Shown: piece after piece, positions 35,201 to 48,592 of the stretch
Numbering within the stretch: the first letter of the stretch is position 1
How the letters are laid out: every line of letters begins with the position of its first letter
Source of the DNA: Eledone cirrhosa
Lineage: Eukaryota > Mollusca > Cephalopoda > Octopoda > Eledonidae
Assembly: GCA_964016885.1 (NCBI GenBank)
Contig: OZ024746.1
Span: 101,781,589 to 101,845,588, forward strand
Direction: 5' to 3'
Length of the DNA stretch: 64,000 nt
Position numbers and translations under genes: made by a program
The notes under the pieces: generated by a model
What the model saw: only the letters and a program-made list of their open reading frames with translations
Databases searched by the model: none
Told to the model about the DNA's origin: nothing

Positions 35201-38200
35201 TTTTATTACCACCAACCCTCTGCATTTTATTACCACTAACCTTCTATATTTTATTACGACCAACCTTCTATATTTTATTACCACCAACCTTCTATATTTT
35301 ATTACCACTAACCCTCTATATTTTATTAGCACTAACCTTCTATATTTTATTACCACCAACCTTCTATATTTTATTACCACCACCCCTCTATATTTTATTA
35401 CCACTAACCTTCTATATTTTATTACGACCAACCTTCTATATTTTATTACCACTAACCCTCTATATTTTATTACCACTAACCCTCTATATTTTATTACCAC
35501 TAACCTTCTATATTTTATTACCACCAACCCTCTATATTTTATTACCACCAACACTGTATACTTATTAACACTAACCCTTTATATTTTATTATCACCAACC
35601 CTCTATATTTTATTACCACTAACTCTCTATATTTTATTACCAACATCCTTCTATATTTTATTACCACCAACCTTCTATATTTTATTACCACTAACCCTCT
35701 ATATTTTATTAGCACTAACCTTCTATATTTTATTACCACCAACCTTCTATATTTTATTACCACCAACCCTCTATATTTTATTACCGCCAACCCTCTATAT
35801 TTTATTACCACTAACCCTCTATATTTTATTAGCACTAACCTTCTATATTTTATTACCACCAACCTTCTATATTTTATTACCACCAACTCTCTATATTTTA
35901 TTACCACTAACCTTCTATATTTTATTACCACTAACCTTCTATATTTTACTACCACCGACCTTCAATATTTTATTACCACCAACCCTCTATATTTTATTAC
36001 CACTAACCCCCTATATTTTATTACCACCAAACTTCTATATTTTATTACCACCAACCCTCTATATTTTATTACTACTAACCCCCTATATTTTATTACCACC
36101 AAACTTCTATATTTTATTACCACCAACCCTCTATATTTTATTACCACTAACCTTCTATATTATATTACCACTAATCCTCTATATTTTATTACCACCAACC
36201 CTCTATATTTTATTACCACCAACCCTCTATATTTTATTACCACCGACCTTCTATATTTTATTACCACCAACCTTTTATATTTTATTACCACTAACCCTGG
36301 ATATTTTATTACCACTAACCTCCTATATTTTACTACCACTAACCCTCTATATATTATTAGCACTTACCTTCTATATTTTATTACCAGCAACCTTCTATAT
36401 TTTATTACCACCAACCCTCTATATTTTATTGCCACCAACCCTCTATATTTTATTACCACTAACCCTCTATATTTTATTACCACCAACCCTCTATATTTTA
36501 TTACCACCAACCCTCTATATTTTATTACCACTAACCCTCTATATTTTATTACCCCTAACCTTCTATATTTTACTACCACCAACCTTCTATATTTTATTAC
36601 CACTAACCCTCTATATTTTATTACTACCACCCCTCTATATTTTATTACCACCAACCCTCTATATTTTATTACCACTAACCCTCTATATTTTATTACCACC
36701 AACCCTCTATATTTTATTAGCACCTACCCTCTATATTATATTACCACCAACCCTCTATATTTTATTACCACTAACCCTCTATATTTTATTACCACTAACT
36801 CTATATTTTATTAACACTAACCCTCTATATTTTATTACCACCAAACTTCTATATTTTATTACCACTAACTCTATATTTTATTACCACCAACCCTCTATAT
36901 TTTATTACCACTAACCCTCTATATTTTATTACCACCAACCCTCTATATTTTATTAGCACCTACCCTCTATATTATATTACCACCAACCCTCTATATTTTA
37001 TTACCACTAACCCTCTATATTTTATTACCACTAACTCTATATTTTATTAACACTAACCCTCTATATTTTATTACCACCAAACTTCTATATTTTATTACCA
37101 CCAACCCTCTATATTTTATTACCACCAACCTTCTATATTTTACTACCACCAACCTTGTATATTTTATTACCACCAACCTTCTATATTTTATTACCACCAT
37201 CCCTCTATATTATATTACCACCAACCCTCTATATTTTATTACCACTAACCTTCTATATTTTATTACCACTAACCCTCTATATTTTATTACCACCAACCTT
37301 CTATATTTTACTACCACCAACCTTGTATATTTTATTACCACCAACCTTCTATATTTTATTACCACCATCCCTCTATATTTTATTACCACCAACTCTCTAT
37401 ATTTTATTACCACTAACCTTCTATATTTTATTACCACTAACCTTCTATATTTTATTACCACCAACCCTCTATATTTTATTACCACCAACACTGTATACTT
37501 ATTAACACTAACCCTTTATATTATATTACCACCAACCCTCTATATTTTATTACCACTAACCCTCTATATTTTATTACCACTAACTCTCTATATTTTATTA
37601 CCACCAACCTTCTATATTTTACTACCACCAACCTTGTATATTTTATTACCACCAACCCTCTATATTTTATTACCACCAACTCTCTATATTTTATTACCAC
37701 TAACCTTCTATATTTTATTACCACTAACCTTCTATATTTTACTACCACCGACCTTCAATATTTTATTACCACCAACCCTCTATATTTTATTACCACTAAC
37801 CCCCTATATTTTATTACCACCAAACTTCTATATTTTATTACCAACAACCCTCTATATTTTATTACCACTAACCCTCTATATTTTATTACCACTAACTTAT
37901 ATTTTATTACCACCATCCTTCTATATTTTATTACCACTAACCCTCTATATTTTATTACCACTAACCTTCTATATTATATTACTACTAACCTTCTATATTT
38001 TATTACCACCACCCCTCTATATTTTATTACCACTAACCTTCTATATTTTATTACCACCAACCCTCTGCATTTTATTACCACTAACCCTCTATATTGTATC
38101 ACCACCAACCTTCTATATTTTATTACCACCAACCTTCTATATTTTATTACCACCAACCTTCTATATTTTATTACCACTAACCGTCTATATTTTATTAGCA

Positions 38201-41200
38201 CTAACCTTCTATATTTTATTACCACCAACCTTCTATATTTTATTACCACCAACCCTCTATATTTTATTACCACTAATCCTCTATATTTTATTACCACTAA
38301 CCTTCTATATTTTATTACCACCAACTCTCTATATTTTATTACCACCAACACTGTATACTTATTAACACTAACCCTTTATATTTTATTATCACCAACCCTC
38401 TATATTTTGTTACCACTAACCCCCTATATTTTATTACCACTAACTCTCTATATTTTATTACCACCATCCTTCTATATTTTATTACCACCAACCTTCTATA
38501 TTTTATTACCACTAACCCTCTATATTTTATTATCTCTAACCTTCTATATTTTATTACCACCAACCTTCTATATTTTATTATCACCAACCCTTTGTATTTT
38601 ATTACCACTAACCCTCTATATTTTATTACCACTAACCTTCTATATTTTATTACCACCAACCCTCTATATTTTACTACCACCAACCTTCTATATTTTATTA
38701 CCACCAACCTTCTATATTTTATTACCACCAACCCTCTATATTTTATTACCACCAACACTGTATACTTATTAACACTAACCCTTTATATTTTATTATCACC
38801 AACCCTCTATATTTTGTTACCACTAACCCCCCTATATTTTATTACCACTAACTCTCTATATTTTATTACCACCAACCTTCTATATTTTATTACCACCAAC
38901 CCTCTATATTTTATTACCACCAACCCTCTATATTTTATTACCACTAACCTTCTATATTTTACTACCACCGACCTTCAATATTTTATTTCCACCAACCCTT
39001 TATATTTTATTACCACCATCCTTCTATATTTTATTACCACTAACCCTCTATATTTTATTACCACTAACCTTCTATATTTTATTACCACCAACCTTCTTTT
39101 TTTTATTACCACCAACCCTCTATATTTTATTACAACTAACCCTCTATATTTTATTATCCCTAACCTCCTATATTTTATTACCACCAACCTTCTATATTTT
39201 ATTATCACCAACCCTTTGTATTTTATTACCACCAACCTTCTATATTTTATTACCCCTAACCCTCTATATTTTATTACCACTAACCTTCTATATTATATTA
39301 CCACTAACCCCCTATATTTTATTACCACTAACCTTCTATATTTTATTACCACTAACCTTCTATATTTTATTACCACTAACCTTCTATATTTTACCACCAC
39401 TAACCTTCTATATTTTATTACCCCTAACCCTCTATATTGTATTACCACTAACCTTCTATATTATATTACCACTAACCCTCTGTATTTTATTACCACCAAC
39501 CTTCTATATTTTATTACCACCAACCTTCTATATTTTATTACCACTAACCCTCTATATTTTATTACCACCAACCTTCTATATTTTATTACCCCTAACCCTC
39601 TATATTTTATTACCACTAACCTTTTATATTTTATTACCACTAACCCTCTATATTATATTACCACTAACCCTCTATATTTTATTACCACCAACCCTCTATA
39701 TTTTATTACCACCAATCTTCTATATTTTATTACCACTAACCCTCTATATTTTATTACCCCTAACCTTCTATATTTTACTACCACCAACCTTCTATATTTT
39801 ATTACCACTAACCCTCTATATTTTATTACTACCACCCCTCTATATTTTATTACCACCAAACTTCTATATTTTATTACCACTAACCCTCTATATTTTATTA
39901 CCACTAACCCTCTATATTTTATTACCACCAACCCTCTATATTTTATTAGCACCTACCCTCTATTTTATATTACCACCAACCCTCTATATTTTATTACCAC
40001 TAACCCTCTATATTTTATTACCACTAACTCTATATTTTATTACCACTAATCCTCTATATTTTATTACCACTAACCTTCTATATTTTATTACCACCAACCC
40101 TCTATATTTTATTACCACCAACACTGTATACTTATTAACACTAACCCTTTATATTGTATTACCACCAACCCTCTATATTTTATTACCACTAACCCTCTAT
40201 ATTTTATTACCACTAACCCTCTATATTTTATTACCACCAACCTTCTATATTTTACTACCACCAACCTTCTATATTTTATTACCACCAACCTTCTATATTT
40301 TATTACCACCAACCTTCTATATTTTACTACCACCAACCTTCTATATTTTATTACCACCAACCTTCTATATTTTATTACCACCAACCTTCTATATTTTACT
40401 ACCACCAACCTTATATATTTTATTACCACCAACCTTCTATATTTTACTACCACCAACCTTCTATATTTTATTACCACCAACCTTCTATATTTTATTACCA
40501 CCAACCTTCTATATTTTATTACCACCAACCTTCTATATTTTATTACCACCACCCCTCTTTATTTTATTACCACCAACACTGTGTACTTATTACCACCAAC
40601 CTTCTATATTGTATTACCACCAACCCTCTATATTTTATTACCACTAACCCTCTATATTTTATTATCACCAACCCTCTATATTTTATTACCACTAACCCTC
40701 TATATTGTATTACCACCAACCCTCTATATTTTATTACCACTAACCTTCTATATTTTATTACCACCAAACTTCTATATTGTATTACCACCAACCCTCTATA
40801 TTTTATTACCACTAACCTTCTATATTTTACTACCACCAACCTTCAATATTTTATTACCACAAACCCTCTATATTTTATTACCACTAACCCCCTATATTTT
40901 ATTACCACAAACCCTCTATATTTTATTACCACTAACCCCCTATATTTTATTACCACTAACCCCCTATATTTTATTACCACTAACCTTCTATATTTTATTA
41001 CCACTAACCTTCTATATTATATTATTACTAACCCTCTATATTTTATTACCACTAACCTTCTATATTTTATTACCACCACCCCTCTATATTTTATTACCAC
41101 TAACCTTCTATCTTTTATTACCACCAACCCTCTGCATTTTATTACCACTAACCCTCTATATTTTATTACCACCAACCTTCTATATTTTATTACCACCAAC

Positions 41201-41393
41201 CTTCTATATTTTATTACCACTAACCTTCTATATTTTATTACCACCAACCTTCTATATTTTATTACCACTAACATTCTATATTTTATTACCACCAACCTTC
41301 TATATTATATTACCACTAACATTCTATATTTTCTTACCACCAACCCTCTATATTTTATTACCACCAACCTTCTATATTTTATTACCACCAACA
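29278..41393. repeat. 12.1-kb satellite array of a 24-bp unit
   Basis: About 500 tandem copies of a 24-bp unit with core TATATTTTATTACCAC and variable end CAACCCTC, TAACCTTC and the like. The plus strand contains almost no G. 24 is 3 x 8, so frames stay open and repeat eight residues: YFITTNPL and LYILLPPT on the plus strand, VVIKYRGL on the minus. The longest open stretch is 786 codons (34554-36914). Open frames on both strands without starts, codon structure or non-repeat ends argue against a protein. A rare variant, ACACTGTATACTTATTAACA, recurs at about 30806, 31790, 35551, 37490, 38350, 38758 and 40122, marking larger duplicated blocks. Confidence 0.95.
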
Positions 41394-42055
41394 AATTTAC
41401 TTTTCACCCTAGTAATGTGCCTCTTATACTCACATGATGGTGTTTAGGGGAACATTGCACAGTTAGTAATCTGTTACTATGAAATATAAAAACTTTGCTA
41501 ATGGAGATGAATGGAAGTATCTAGTTCAGATATTGGATGTATAAATTATTATTTGAATATAAATGACAGCATAGTGAAAATTAAAGCATTTTTGTGTTTT
41601 AGAAAATGTAACTAAATAATATTTCAAACACTTAAAAATATTAAGATAATTTTGATGTCTCTCGGGTCATAAATTCTATTCATTAGACTTTCTAGCTCGC
41701 TAGATCGTTAATCTCAACATTTGTGGACGAGTCTTCAAGTTGACTATTAACCAAAATAGATTCTTCTTCTGGAAGTAGAAATTTTATCTTATATTGAAAG
41801 TGGGTTGTTAGCGATTGTGCAGTCTTTTACAGTGAGATTAAATATTAACGTTTTACCATAATTGGAGGTGTCGCGAAAAGATTGAATTCCTAAAAATCTT
41901 GTTGATTATAAAATAACATTTGGGAAATGTACAGGTGTGATTCAAACATTTTAAATTCAGTACTGCAAGCTAGGGAATCATTCCTTGCAGCAGTAAACTC
42001 TGCTACCACATGTAATGTAAGATTAGAATCGCTAGCAACCAGAGGGTCACACTTA
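41394..42055. other. Unassigned stretch after the satellite
   Basis: No recognisable gene. A 64-codon minus-strand frame at 41890-42084 (SQGLTKCDPLVASDSNLTLH) overlaps the start of a short tandem repeat and matches no family I know. Confidence 0.5.
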
Positions 42056-42179
42056 GTTAACCCTTGTGATGCGATGTGCAGCAATTAACCCTTATGATGG
42101 AAAGTGCGGCAATTGTTAACCCTTATAATGAGATGTGCGGCAATTGTTAACCCTTATGAGGGGATGTGCGGCCGATTGT
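42056..42179. repeat. 31-bp tandem repeat, four units
   Basis: Units read TTAACCCTTATGATG..ATGTGCGGCAATTG with small differences. Confidence 0.8.
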
Positions 42180-42589
42180 CACACTTATTGGTGAATTGCC
42201 CGCCCCCTTTTTTTCTTCTTTTTTAATTTTTTTATTTCTTTTTTATGGGTTTATATTTCTATATATTATGTTTGTGTTTTCGCTCTGTAAGCATGATATT
42301 ATTATATTATATTATTATATTAGAATGCTATATTACATATATAAACACATAAATAAGGTGTTACATTCTCCAGTTAGGTTTGCAGTTATAAACAAAAACT
42401 AACCAAGTATGAATTTTCAGATAATTCGGCACAAGAAAGCTGGCGCCAGAAGAAGATGTAAGTCGTTCGGCTGATAATACGATACCTTATAAACTCAGTG
42501 GCCACACCTTATGTATTATTTAGAGGATATTTTATCATTTTAATTTATATACAAGTGGACATTCTACTTTTTATAACATTTTCTTATTT
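42180..42589. other. AT-rich stretch, nothing recognised
   Basis: T-rich and TA-rich sequence without coding or repeat signal that I can name. Confidence 0.5.
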
Positions 42590-42761
42590 ACCATATTTCC
42601 CGGCGCCGAAGACGCTTCGTCCTCGAGGACGCACCCTAATTTTGACAACAAAAATTTGAAAAAAAAATAATAAACAACCTTCGACCTCCAGGACGCATGG
42701 TAGATTTTTTGAGACTTATTTTAGGAAAAAAAGTAACATCTTCGACGCCGGGAAATACGGT
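42590..42761. mobile_element. MITE with ~23-bp inverted ends (ACCGTATTTCCCGGCG type)
   Basis: Left end ACCATATTTCCCGGCGCCGA and right end TCTTCGACGCCGGGAAATACGGT are inverse complements with one or two differences. Inside, two CCTCGAGGACGCA-type words repeat. No coding capacity. Superfamily not assigned. Confidence 0.65.
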
Positions 42762-43182
42762 GTTTTTTTAAACATCAATTGTTTCAAATGTTAAAAATTT
42801 CCATTGTCTTGATTTCGTTCTATAGTTAAGCGGAATAGTTGATCGCATTTTGTGATCAGCAAGATTTCAGTTATGGAGTTTTATGTTTGAGTTGCATAAT
42901 ATAAGCTAAAGTTTATATAGAGTCTAAACAATATATTCTCGTGAAGTCACATCAATAATGCAGTGAAGATGAAAAGAAATACATGTTAAAACAAGTGTCA
43001 CTACTGTCTCATGTCTGATTACCACATAAAAGATATTTAGAATATAGATATAAAATTGTTGAGGAATATAATATTCGTTCATGACAATGGAACTGTATTT
43101 TATAACAATTTGTTTTTCTGGTGTCACGTCAAAGAATATGTGTTTATAAGACATACTTTGGACTGGTTTATGATGCGACTAT

Positions 43183-43614
43183 TACCTATAGCACTTCAGA
43201 CGGTGGTTTGTGAAAACCTCTAGAACAGGCATGAGAAACCTTTTTCAAGAATCAGACGCATGAGATATGGCTCATCATCAGGCGGGCCACAAGCGCTAAT
43301 TTACATTCGTGCCCACATAAAAAAGGGGCGATAACTCAGGTTGTTTTGATTTGTTTCTTCAGAATTCGTACACGTTGTTTTCCTCGATTGTAAAAATGAT
43401 AGAAAGATAAATTACGACTGAAAAATTGGGGTAAAAAAATCAGAAAGATTTCACTTAGGTGACTTAGGCGAGCCATTCAGAAAGATTCGCGGGCCGCAGG
43501 TTGCCCATCACTGCTCTAGAGAGACCAACGGGATATCTTTGGGGTATTACCTACAACACTTCAGACGGTGGTTTGTGAAAACCTCTCAAGAGACCAACAG
43601 GATATCATTAGGGT
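43183..43614. repeat. ~66-bp tandem duplication split by a MITE
   Basis: A unit reading ATTACCTA..CACTTCAGACGGTGG and continuing to AGAGACCAACGGGATATC occurs twice. The first copy is interrupted by the hAT-type MITE 43226-43513; the second (about 43544-43614) is intact. Confidence 0.75.
43226..43513. mobile_element. hAT-type MITE (288 bp)
   Basis: Starts CAGGCATGAGAAACC and ends GGTTGCCCATCACTG, imperfect inverted ends of the CAGxxxTGG..CAACC hAT type. Flanked by 8-bp duplications CTCTAGAA (43218-43225) and CTCTAGAG (43514-43521), seven of eight matching. The inside has the GGGCCGC-type words usual near hAT ends. No transposase. Confidence 0.75.
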
Positions 43615-43621
43615 ATTCGTT

Positions 43622-44237
43622 TTTAACGTTCTGAATTCATCTTTCAAAATCTCCCCAGAATCACACTCCACTTTCTTAAACAAGTCACATTAGATCCCGT
43701 AGCGCAAAATACCCTTAAAAAGACGGGATAGTCACGGTTAAAATGTCGATGATCATAACCTGTGTCTAGTGGTGTTAAAGTATTGAATTTTTCAATACCT
43801 GTATTGATACCGACTATTTTATTGATATCAGTATATTCTACATATATTGCTAATATAATGTCAAAAAAAAGTTTTATTTAATTAATGCTTAGAAAGTTAC
43901 AAGCATATACATATAAAATATAGCAATTACCTGGCATACATTGACTAATTACAAAATACGAGTTTTTGTTTTTGACAATTAAACATTTTTAAAATCCACA
44001 GACAAATAACCTTTTAAATAAAAAGAAATGTTTTATTTTTTTTAATTTAACAAAAATATGAACATATTTAATGAAAAATGCATACAATGTTTTTTGAAAA
44101 ATATATTTAAGAAAATAGAGGCTATTCAATGAATTTTCTGAATGATTTAATCTATTTTAATTTTGTTAAAGTATAAATCTAGATGTCAAAAGATTTTCTT
44201 TTCACTCTACATTTTATGTGTAATTGAAAGTAAGATA
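43622..44237. other. AT-rich stretch without recognisable feature
   Basis: Low GC, no open frame of note, no tandem repeat. Confidence 0.5.
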
Positions 44238-44245
44238 TTGTAGAG

Positions 44246-44444
44246 CAGGCATGTCAAAGATGCGGCCCTTTACAAGCACACCTGCGGCCCTTTACAGGCA
44301 CACCTGCGGCCCGCACAAAGATTTTTACAGCGCGAGTGTAATATAGAATAAAAAATATTAGTTGTAATGTGGGCAATTAGTTGTCATGTGTGGCCCTCGG
44401 ACAACACATATGTGACCCATGTGGCCCTCAGTTTGACATGCTTG
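44246..44444. mobile_element. hAT-type MITE (199 bp) with perfect 8-bp target duplication
   Basis: Inverted ends CAGGCATGTCAAA and TTTGACATGCTTG. The target duplication TTGTAGAG is at 44238-44245 and 44445-44452, eight of eight. Inside, GCGGCCCTTTACA..CACACCT is duplicated in tandem. The perfect duplication implies a fairly recent insertion. Confidence 0.85.
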
Positions 44445-44535
44445 TTGTAGAGTGTATCTAAGTTTTCTAATCTATTTGATTATCCCTCAAATCTCTTGAA
44501 TTCTTTCTAACCATCGAAAGAGGCAGAAGGTTCAT

Positions 44536-45170
44536 TTACAATCTCTCGTGCCTCTGTTTCTTCAAGCAGTAGATCACCACTGGACCTTTATAGCAACCAA
44601 GAGCAGATGTTTCTTCATTAATAGTTTGAATTTCATGCTCAATTAATTCTCCACCGAGGGAAAAACACACAAAAAAGATTTTTTTATGTATTTTTAGAAG
44701 GAAAGGAAAACAATTCAGCATCGTAGCTTTTGAAAATTCTTGGATCATGAAGATATTTAAATAACCTAAAAACCTCCATTTGTCTACCTGAAGAAGAGTA
44801 ATTACTCGAACTTTCTTTTAGCGACATTGCTAAATGAGTATTTTTATCTGAGGGTTTCTTAATGCTAAACTTGAAAGCGATTTCAACGGGCAAAGGAACG
44901 ATGTTACTATCTTTCAAAATACCCCATTCTTTTGTACTCTCTCTGTGGGCCGAATTACTTTTAATTCATAATTTGAATTTAAAACAAAATCTTTCTATCA
45001 TAATTAAGAGACTGTTTCATCTTTTTTGCAGTGCAAGATAGGTTTAACTTCGCTACCATAAAATGGTTCTTGAACAAAATCTTGAACTTTCTCATGATTC
45101 AAAAGAGAGTTTCTAACAACAAAGGATTTGTAATGAAGAGGTGATATAATTACATATTCCGAAAGTGACT
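44536..45170 (-). other. Minus-strand open frames of unknown function, possibly a decayed transposase
   Basis: Three short frames follow each other on the minus strand: about 45170-45010 (SPLHYKSFVVRNSLLNHEKV), 44684-44917 (MKDSNIVPLPVEIAFKFSIK; later QMEVFRLFKYLHDPRIFKSY) and 44536-44748. The FKYLHDPRIF..FSFPSK segment faintly resembles the C-terminal LVKYL..P..F..P stretch of hAT-type transposases, and two hAT-type MITEs lie just below, but I cannot name the family with confidence. It could be a remnant of an unidentified element or chance. Confidence 0.25.
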
Positions 45171-45680
45171 GTTGCCAGATATTTGCAAAGGAACTTTTAT
45201 ATTATTTATTTGAGTCGTCACTGTTTTCAGTTTCACTTAAAACTTCATTGGATGAGCGATAACTTTTTCGGCAATTTCCTTTTTTTCATCTATTTATTCT
45301 TCAACGATGTTCTTCTCATGATGTTCACGGAGATCTTTTTGTTGTTGTTTTACAAAACTTAAGAAATATCGAAATAGACTGCACGAGTCAGTTTGGAGCT
45401 GCAAAAGCTGCTTACCCTCGAACACCTACTGACAGTTCCTGGTTGTATTCAACTTACAAGCGACGACTAAGTAAGAGGTGTCTTCAAATACAAGGCTGAA
45501 TTTATGTACTAAATTTCGTAACTCTTGATTAAATATAAATAATTTTATTTCTTATTTAAAACTGACTTGTTTTAAAAGTTTCAAATTTCTACACTTTCGT
45601 TATATCACCGTCTCCACCACCACCACTCCAACTACCAAATATATAGACGTCAGCGTGTTGAAAAAATCCTAATCTCTTCA

Positions 45681-45801
<121 letters not shown>

Positions 45802-46078
45802 CAATAATCAAAGTTCAGTTTAAATCATTTATTTGCTTACAATTGTTTCCTCCAAACCGAGGTTTGGATTCTTCGGAGCAACTATTTAGTGATCTATAAC
45901 ATACTTGACCTCCTTTTCAACACAAGAGACATATAAAAACATATGCACATATTGACCCACAGTGGGATGACATCCATCAAAATGATATAGCATGGCAATT
46001 TACATATATAGGTTAAAGGATAAAAATAAAATTAAAATAAAAATAAAAATTGCTTTATCTTCATAAACTGACAATGCT

Positions 46079-46236
46079 TCATTTTTATTTTTATTTTTAT
46101 TTTTATTTTTATTTTTAATTTTAATTTTATTTTTATTTTTATTTTTATTTTTATTTTTATTTTTATTTTTATTTTTATTTTTATTTTTATTTTTATTTTT
46201 ATTTTTATTTTTATTTTTATTTTTATTTTTATTTTT
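46079..46236. repeat. Hexanucleotide repeat (ATTTTT)n
   Basis: About 26 units with two ATTTTA-type interruptions, forming the loop of the inner inverted repeat. The Asn-Lys frame on the minus strand is repeat translation. Confidence 0.95.
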
Positions 46237-46611
46237 ATATGTAAATTGCCATGCTATATCATTTTGATGGATGTCATCCCACTGTGGGTCAATATGTGCA
46301 TATGTTTTTATGTCTCTTGTGTTGAAAAGGAGGTCAAGTATGTTATAGATCACTAAATAGTTGCCCGAAGAATCCAAACCTCGGTTTGGAGGAAACAATT
46401 GTAAGCAAATAAATGATTTAAACTGAACTTTGATTATTGTAATCTCTATATAACTGCTCTGTAAAACAACCGATGTTATTACATCGAGCTATTTATCTTA
46501 CTGGTAATAAGATAGTAATTAATGACTATCTTTCACTATTTAGGGTTTGTATAAAAAATATATAACCATAAACGGTTTTATTACATACATAACCATAAAT
46601 AGTATCCTTAA

Positions 46612-46742
<131 letters not shown>

Positions 46743-47199
46743 TACATAGAGAGAGAGAGAGTGAGAGAAAGATGAAGAGATTAGGATTTTTTCAACACGC
46801 TGACGTATGTGTGTGTGTGTGCGTGTGTGTATATACATATACATACATCTATATGTATGAGTATATAACTATAATCGCGCAAACACAGACAAACTTACAA
46901 AAATACATTCACACATATACATTTACACAAACACAGACATACACTCATACAGTCATGATAGCAGCGTTCGAGAGTACAACTTTTTATTTATTTATTAACA
47001 ACACAGTTTAGCTTTTTTTTTTTAAACTCATTTGTATAAAAATTTAATATAACGGTTACAGAACGAAAACACAAACAAATATAATATATACAAAGGAAAG
47101 GGAAAGAAAAAAAGAAAGATAAAAAATACACAAGCACGTAATACCCACATATTAGACCCCATAGAACAAAATGCAGACTAAAGGAGTGGAAAAACGAGC

Positions 47200-47709
47200 C
47201 GCTACCAGAGCAAAAAATAGCAATATAGTGAGGAGCACTGGGAAACCTCTCTAATTTCAGACAGGCCAACACCTGGGGTGATGGCGAGGCTGAGGTGCTG
47301 GAACCACCAAGTGCCCTCACAAACATTACCAGTTACCTCTGTTTGGCGAGCCGCCAGTGAAGATAAGAACCTCGCTGTCAGTAGCCCGACTCCCCCAAAA
47401 CGTCTCGAACGCCACAGGCTGGATAATGTAGTTAGCTGACAGAACACAGTATTTTAGGATTTTGTTCCGTTCAGCTGCGGATGCTGTAGCTCTCGTCCTT
47501 ACCTCTGCATCCAGATTGTGGGAAGAAGCAAAAGAGTCACTAACTGTGACGTCCCAGGTAAGGCACCTGCCTCTTAACCAGGAGCACAGAGTAAGACTGT
47601 CAAGTCTTTTCCCATCAATTCTGGACAACCCAGACGGTTCCAAAATTGAGGAGATGTTTGCCCGGGCCAAAGCTCTTGAGTGATAATAGAACAGTGTGTG
47701 TATGTGCAC
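47200..47709 (-). pseudogene. Retrotransposon C-terminal endonuclease-like remnant
   Basis: In sense: ILEPSGLSRIDGKRLDSLTL, then RCLTWDVTVSDSFASSH, then YIIQPVAFETFW, then after a frameshift LAARQTEVTGNVCEGTWWFQ and HLSLAI. This order (xPxGL.R.DGKRPD, L.WD.T..D, AFET, FLxQRLSLAIQRGNA) matches a C-terminal domain common in invertebrate retroelement proteins that I read as PD-(D/E)XK-like. The expected PD is LD here, so the active site is already altered. No RT is attached. Family assignment by memory only. Confidence 0.55.
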
Positions 47710-47846
47710 GCGCGTGAGTTTGTCGGCGTTCTTAAATTAGAGACACGTGTGTGTGTGTGTCACTGTTTATAAGTTAGAGACATATATGTGTGTATCCCTT
47801 TCCTTCCTTTTACACACACATGCATTGACACAAACACACATACACA

Positions 47847-48520
47847 TTGCGTGATGGACGGGTGGACAGGTGGACAGAAGTCCCTCAAATTTATATACAT
47901 GTGAATGGAGTTCTACTGAAGCAGTTAAAGAGGTTCAAGTATCTCGGGGTCGTGTTCACGAGTGATGGAATGCTGGAGACTGAATTAAGTGCAAGAATTG
48001 CAAAAGCTGATGCAGTAAAGCGCCAGCCTCAGTATTCAGCAATCAGAAGAATGGAGGTAAGTTTAAAGGACAAACTCGCTGTCTTCCTGATATTCCTGTC
48101 AATCCTTACTGAGGATCATGAATCTTGAGTAATGACCAAAAGAATACAATTGCATATAACAGTGGCATAAATGGGATTCCTCGATAAAGTGCATAGCTCA
48201 GAAACCAGAGAGTCACTCCTGGTAGAGCCGCTACTTCTCCGAATTGAGAGATCACAACTCCGATATTAAGATCATGTGGTTAGAATGTCAGTAAAGAATC
48301 GCTGGACACATTTTACTGGCAAAACCAACCGTCAAGAGACCCAGAGGTAGACCCTGAGCAAGATAGTTGGATAACATCCATGAGCTTAGTTGGTCACGCT
48401 TTGGGATCCAGCTGGATCAGTTAGAGATGTTTGCTACTGACAGACTCGCTGGAAGGAGTGTTTGAGAAGGACTCCCACTACCCTTTCAGAAATAAGTGGG
48501 CGAAGAAGAAGATATTGTCA
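47847..48520 (+). pseudogene. LINE RT C-terminal remnant (Rex1/jockey-like type), plus strand
   Basis: The frame reads VNGVLLKQLKRFKYLGVVFT, then ELSARIAKADAVKRQPQYSA, then to ILTEDHES*. Beyond the stop, KVHSSETRESLLVEPLLLRI, ERSQLRY..HVVRM and, in another frame, WKECLRRTPTTLSEISG can be read. This is the region after the RT active site in a LINE family found across animals: KYLGV, the G-W/HESW step, LRWFGHV and a final WR..L motif. It is a 5'-truncated, multiply mutated copy with no flanking repeat seen. Confidence 0.65.
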
Positions 48521-48592
48521 ATTTACTTTTCAATTTACATATATCTATATGCATATATATTTGCTTATAATACCAATATGCGCACTACATAT

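Noticed and set aside
29278..41393. Long open frames of up to 786 codons in the 24-bp array as repeat-protein genes
   Set aside because: They occur on both strands and in several frames at once, follow the unit length exactly, have no start context, no non-repeat ends and no codon-level conservation different from the DNA repeat.
41890..42084. Small secreted or novel peptide gene
   Set aside because: It has only 64 codons, overlaps a 31-bp tandem repeat at its start and has no signal-like or family motif that I recognise.
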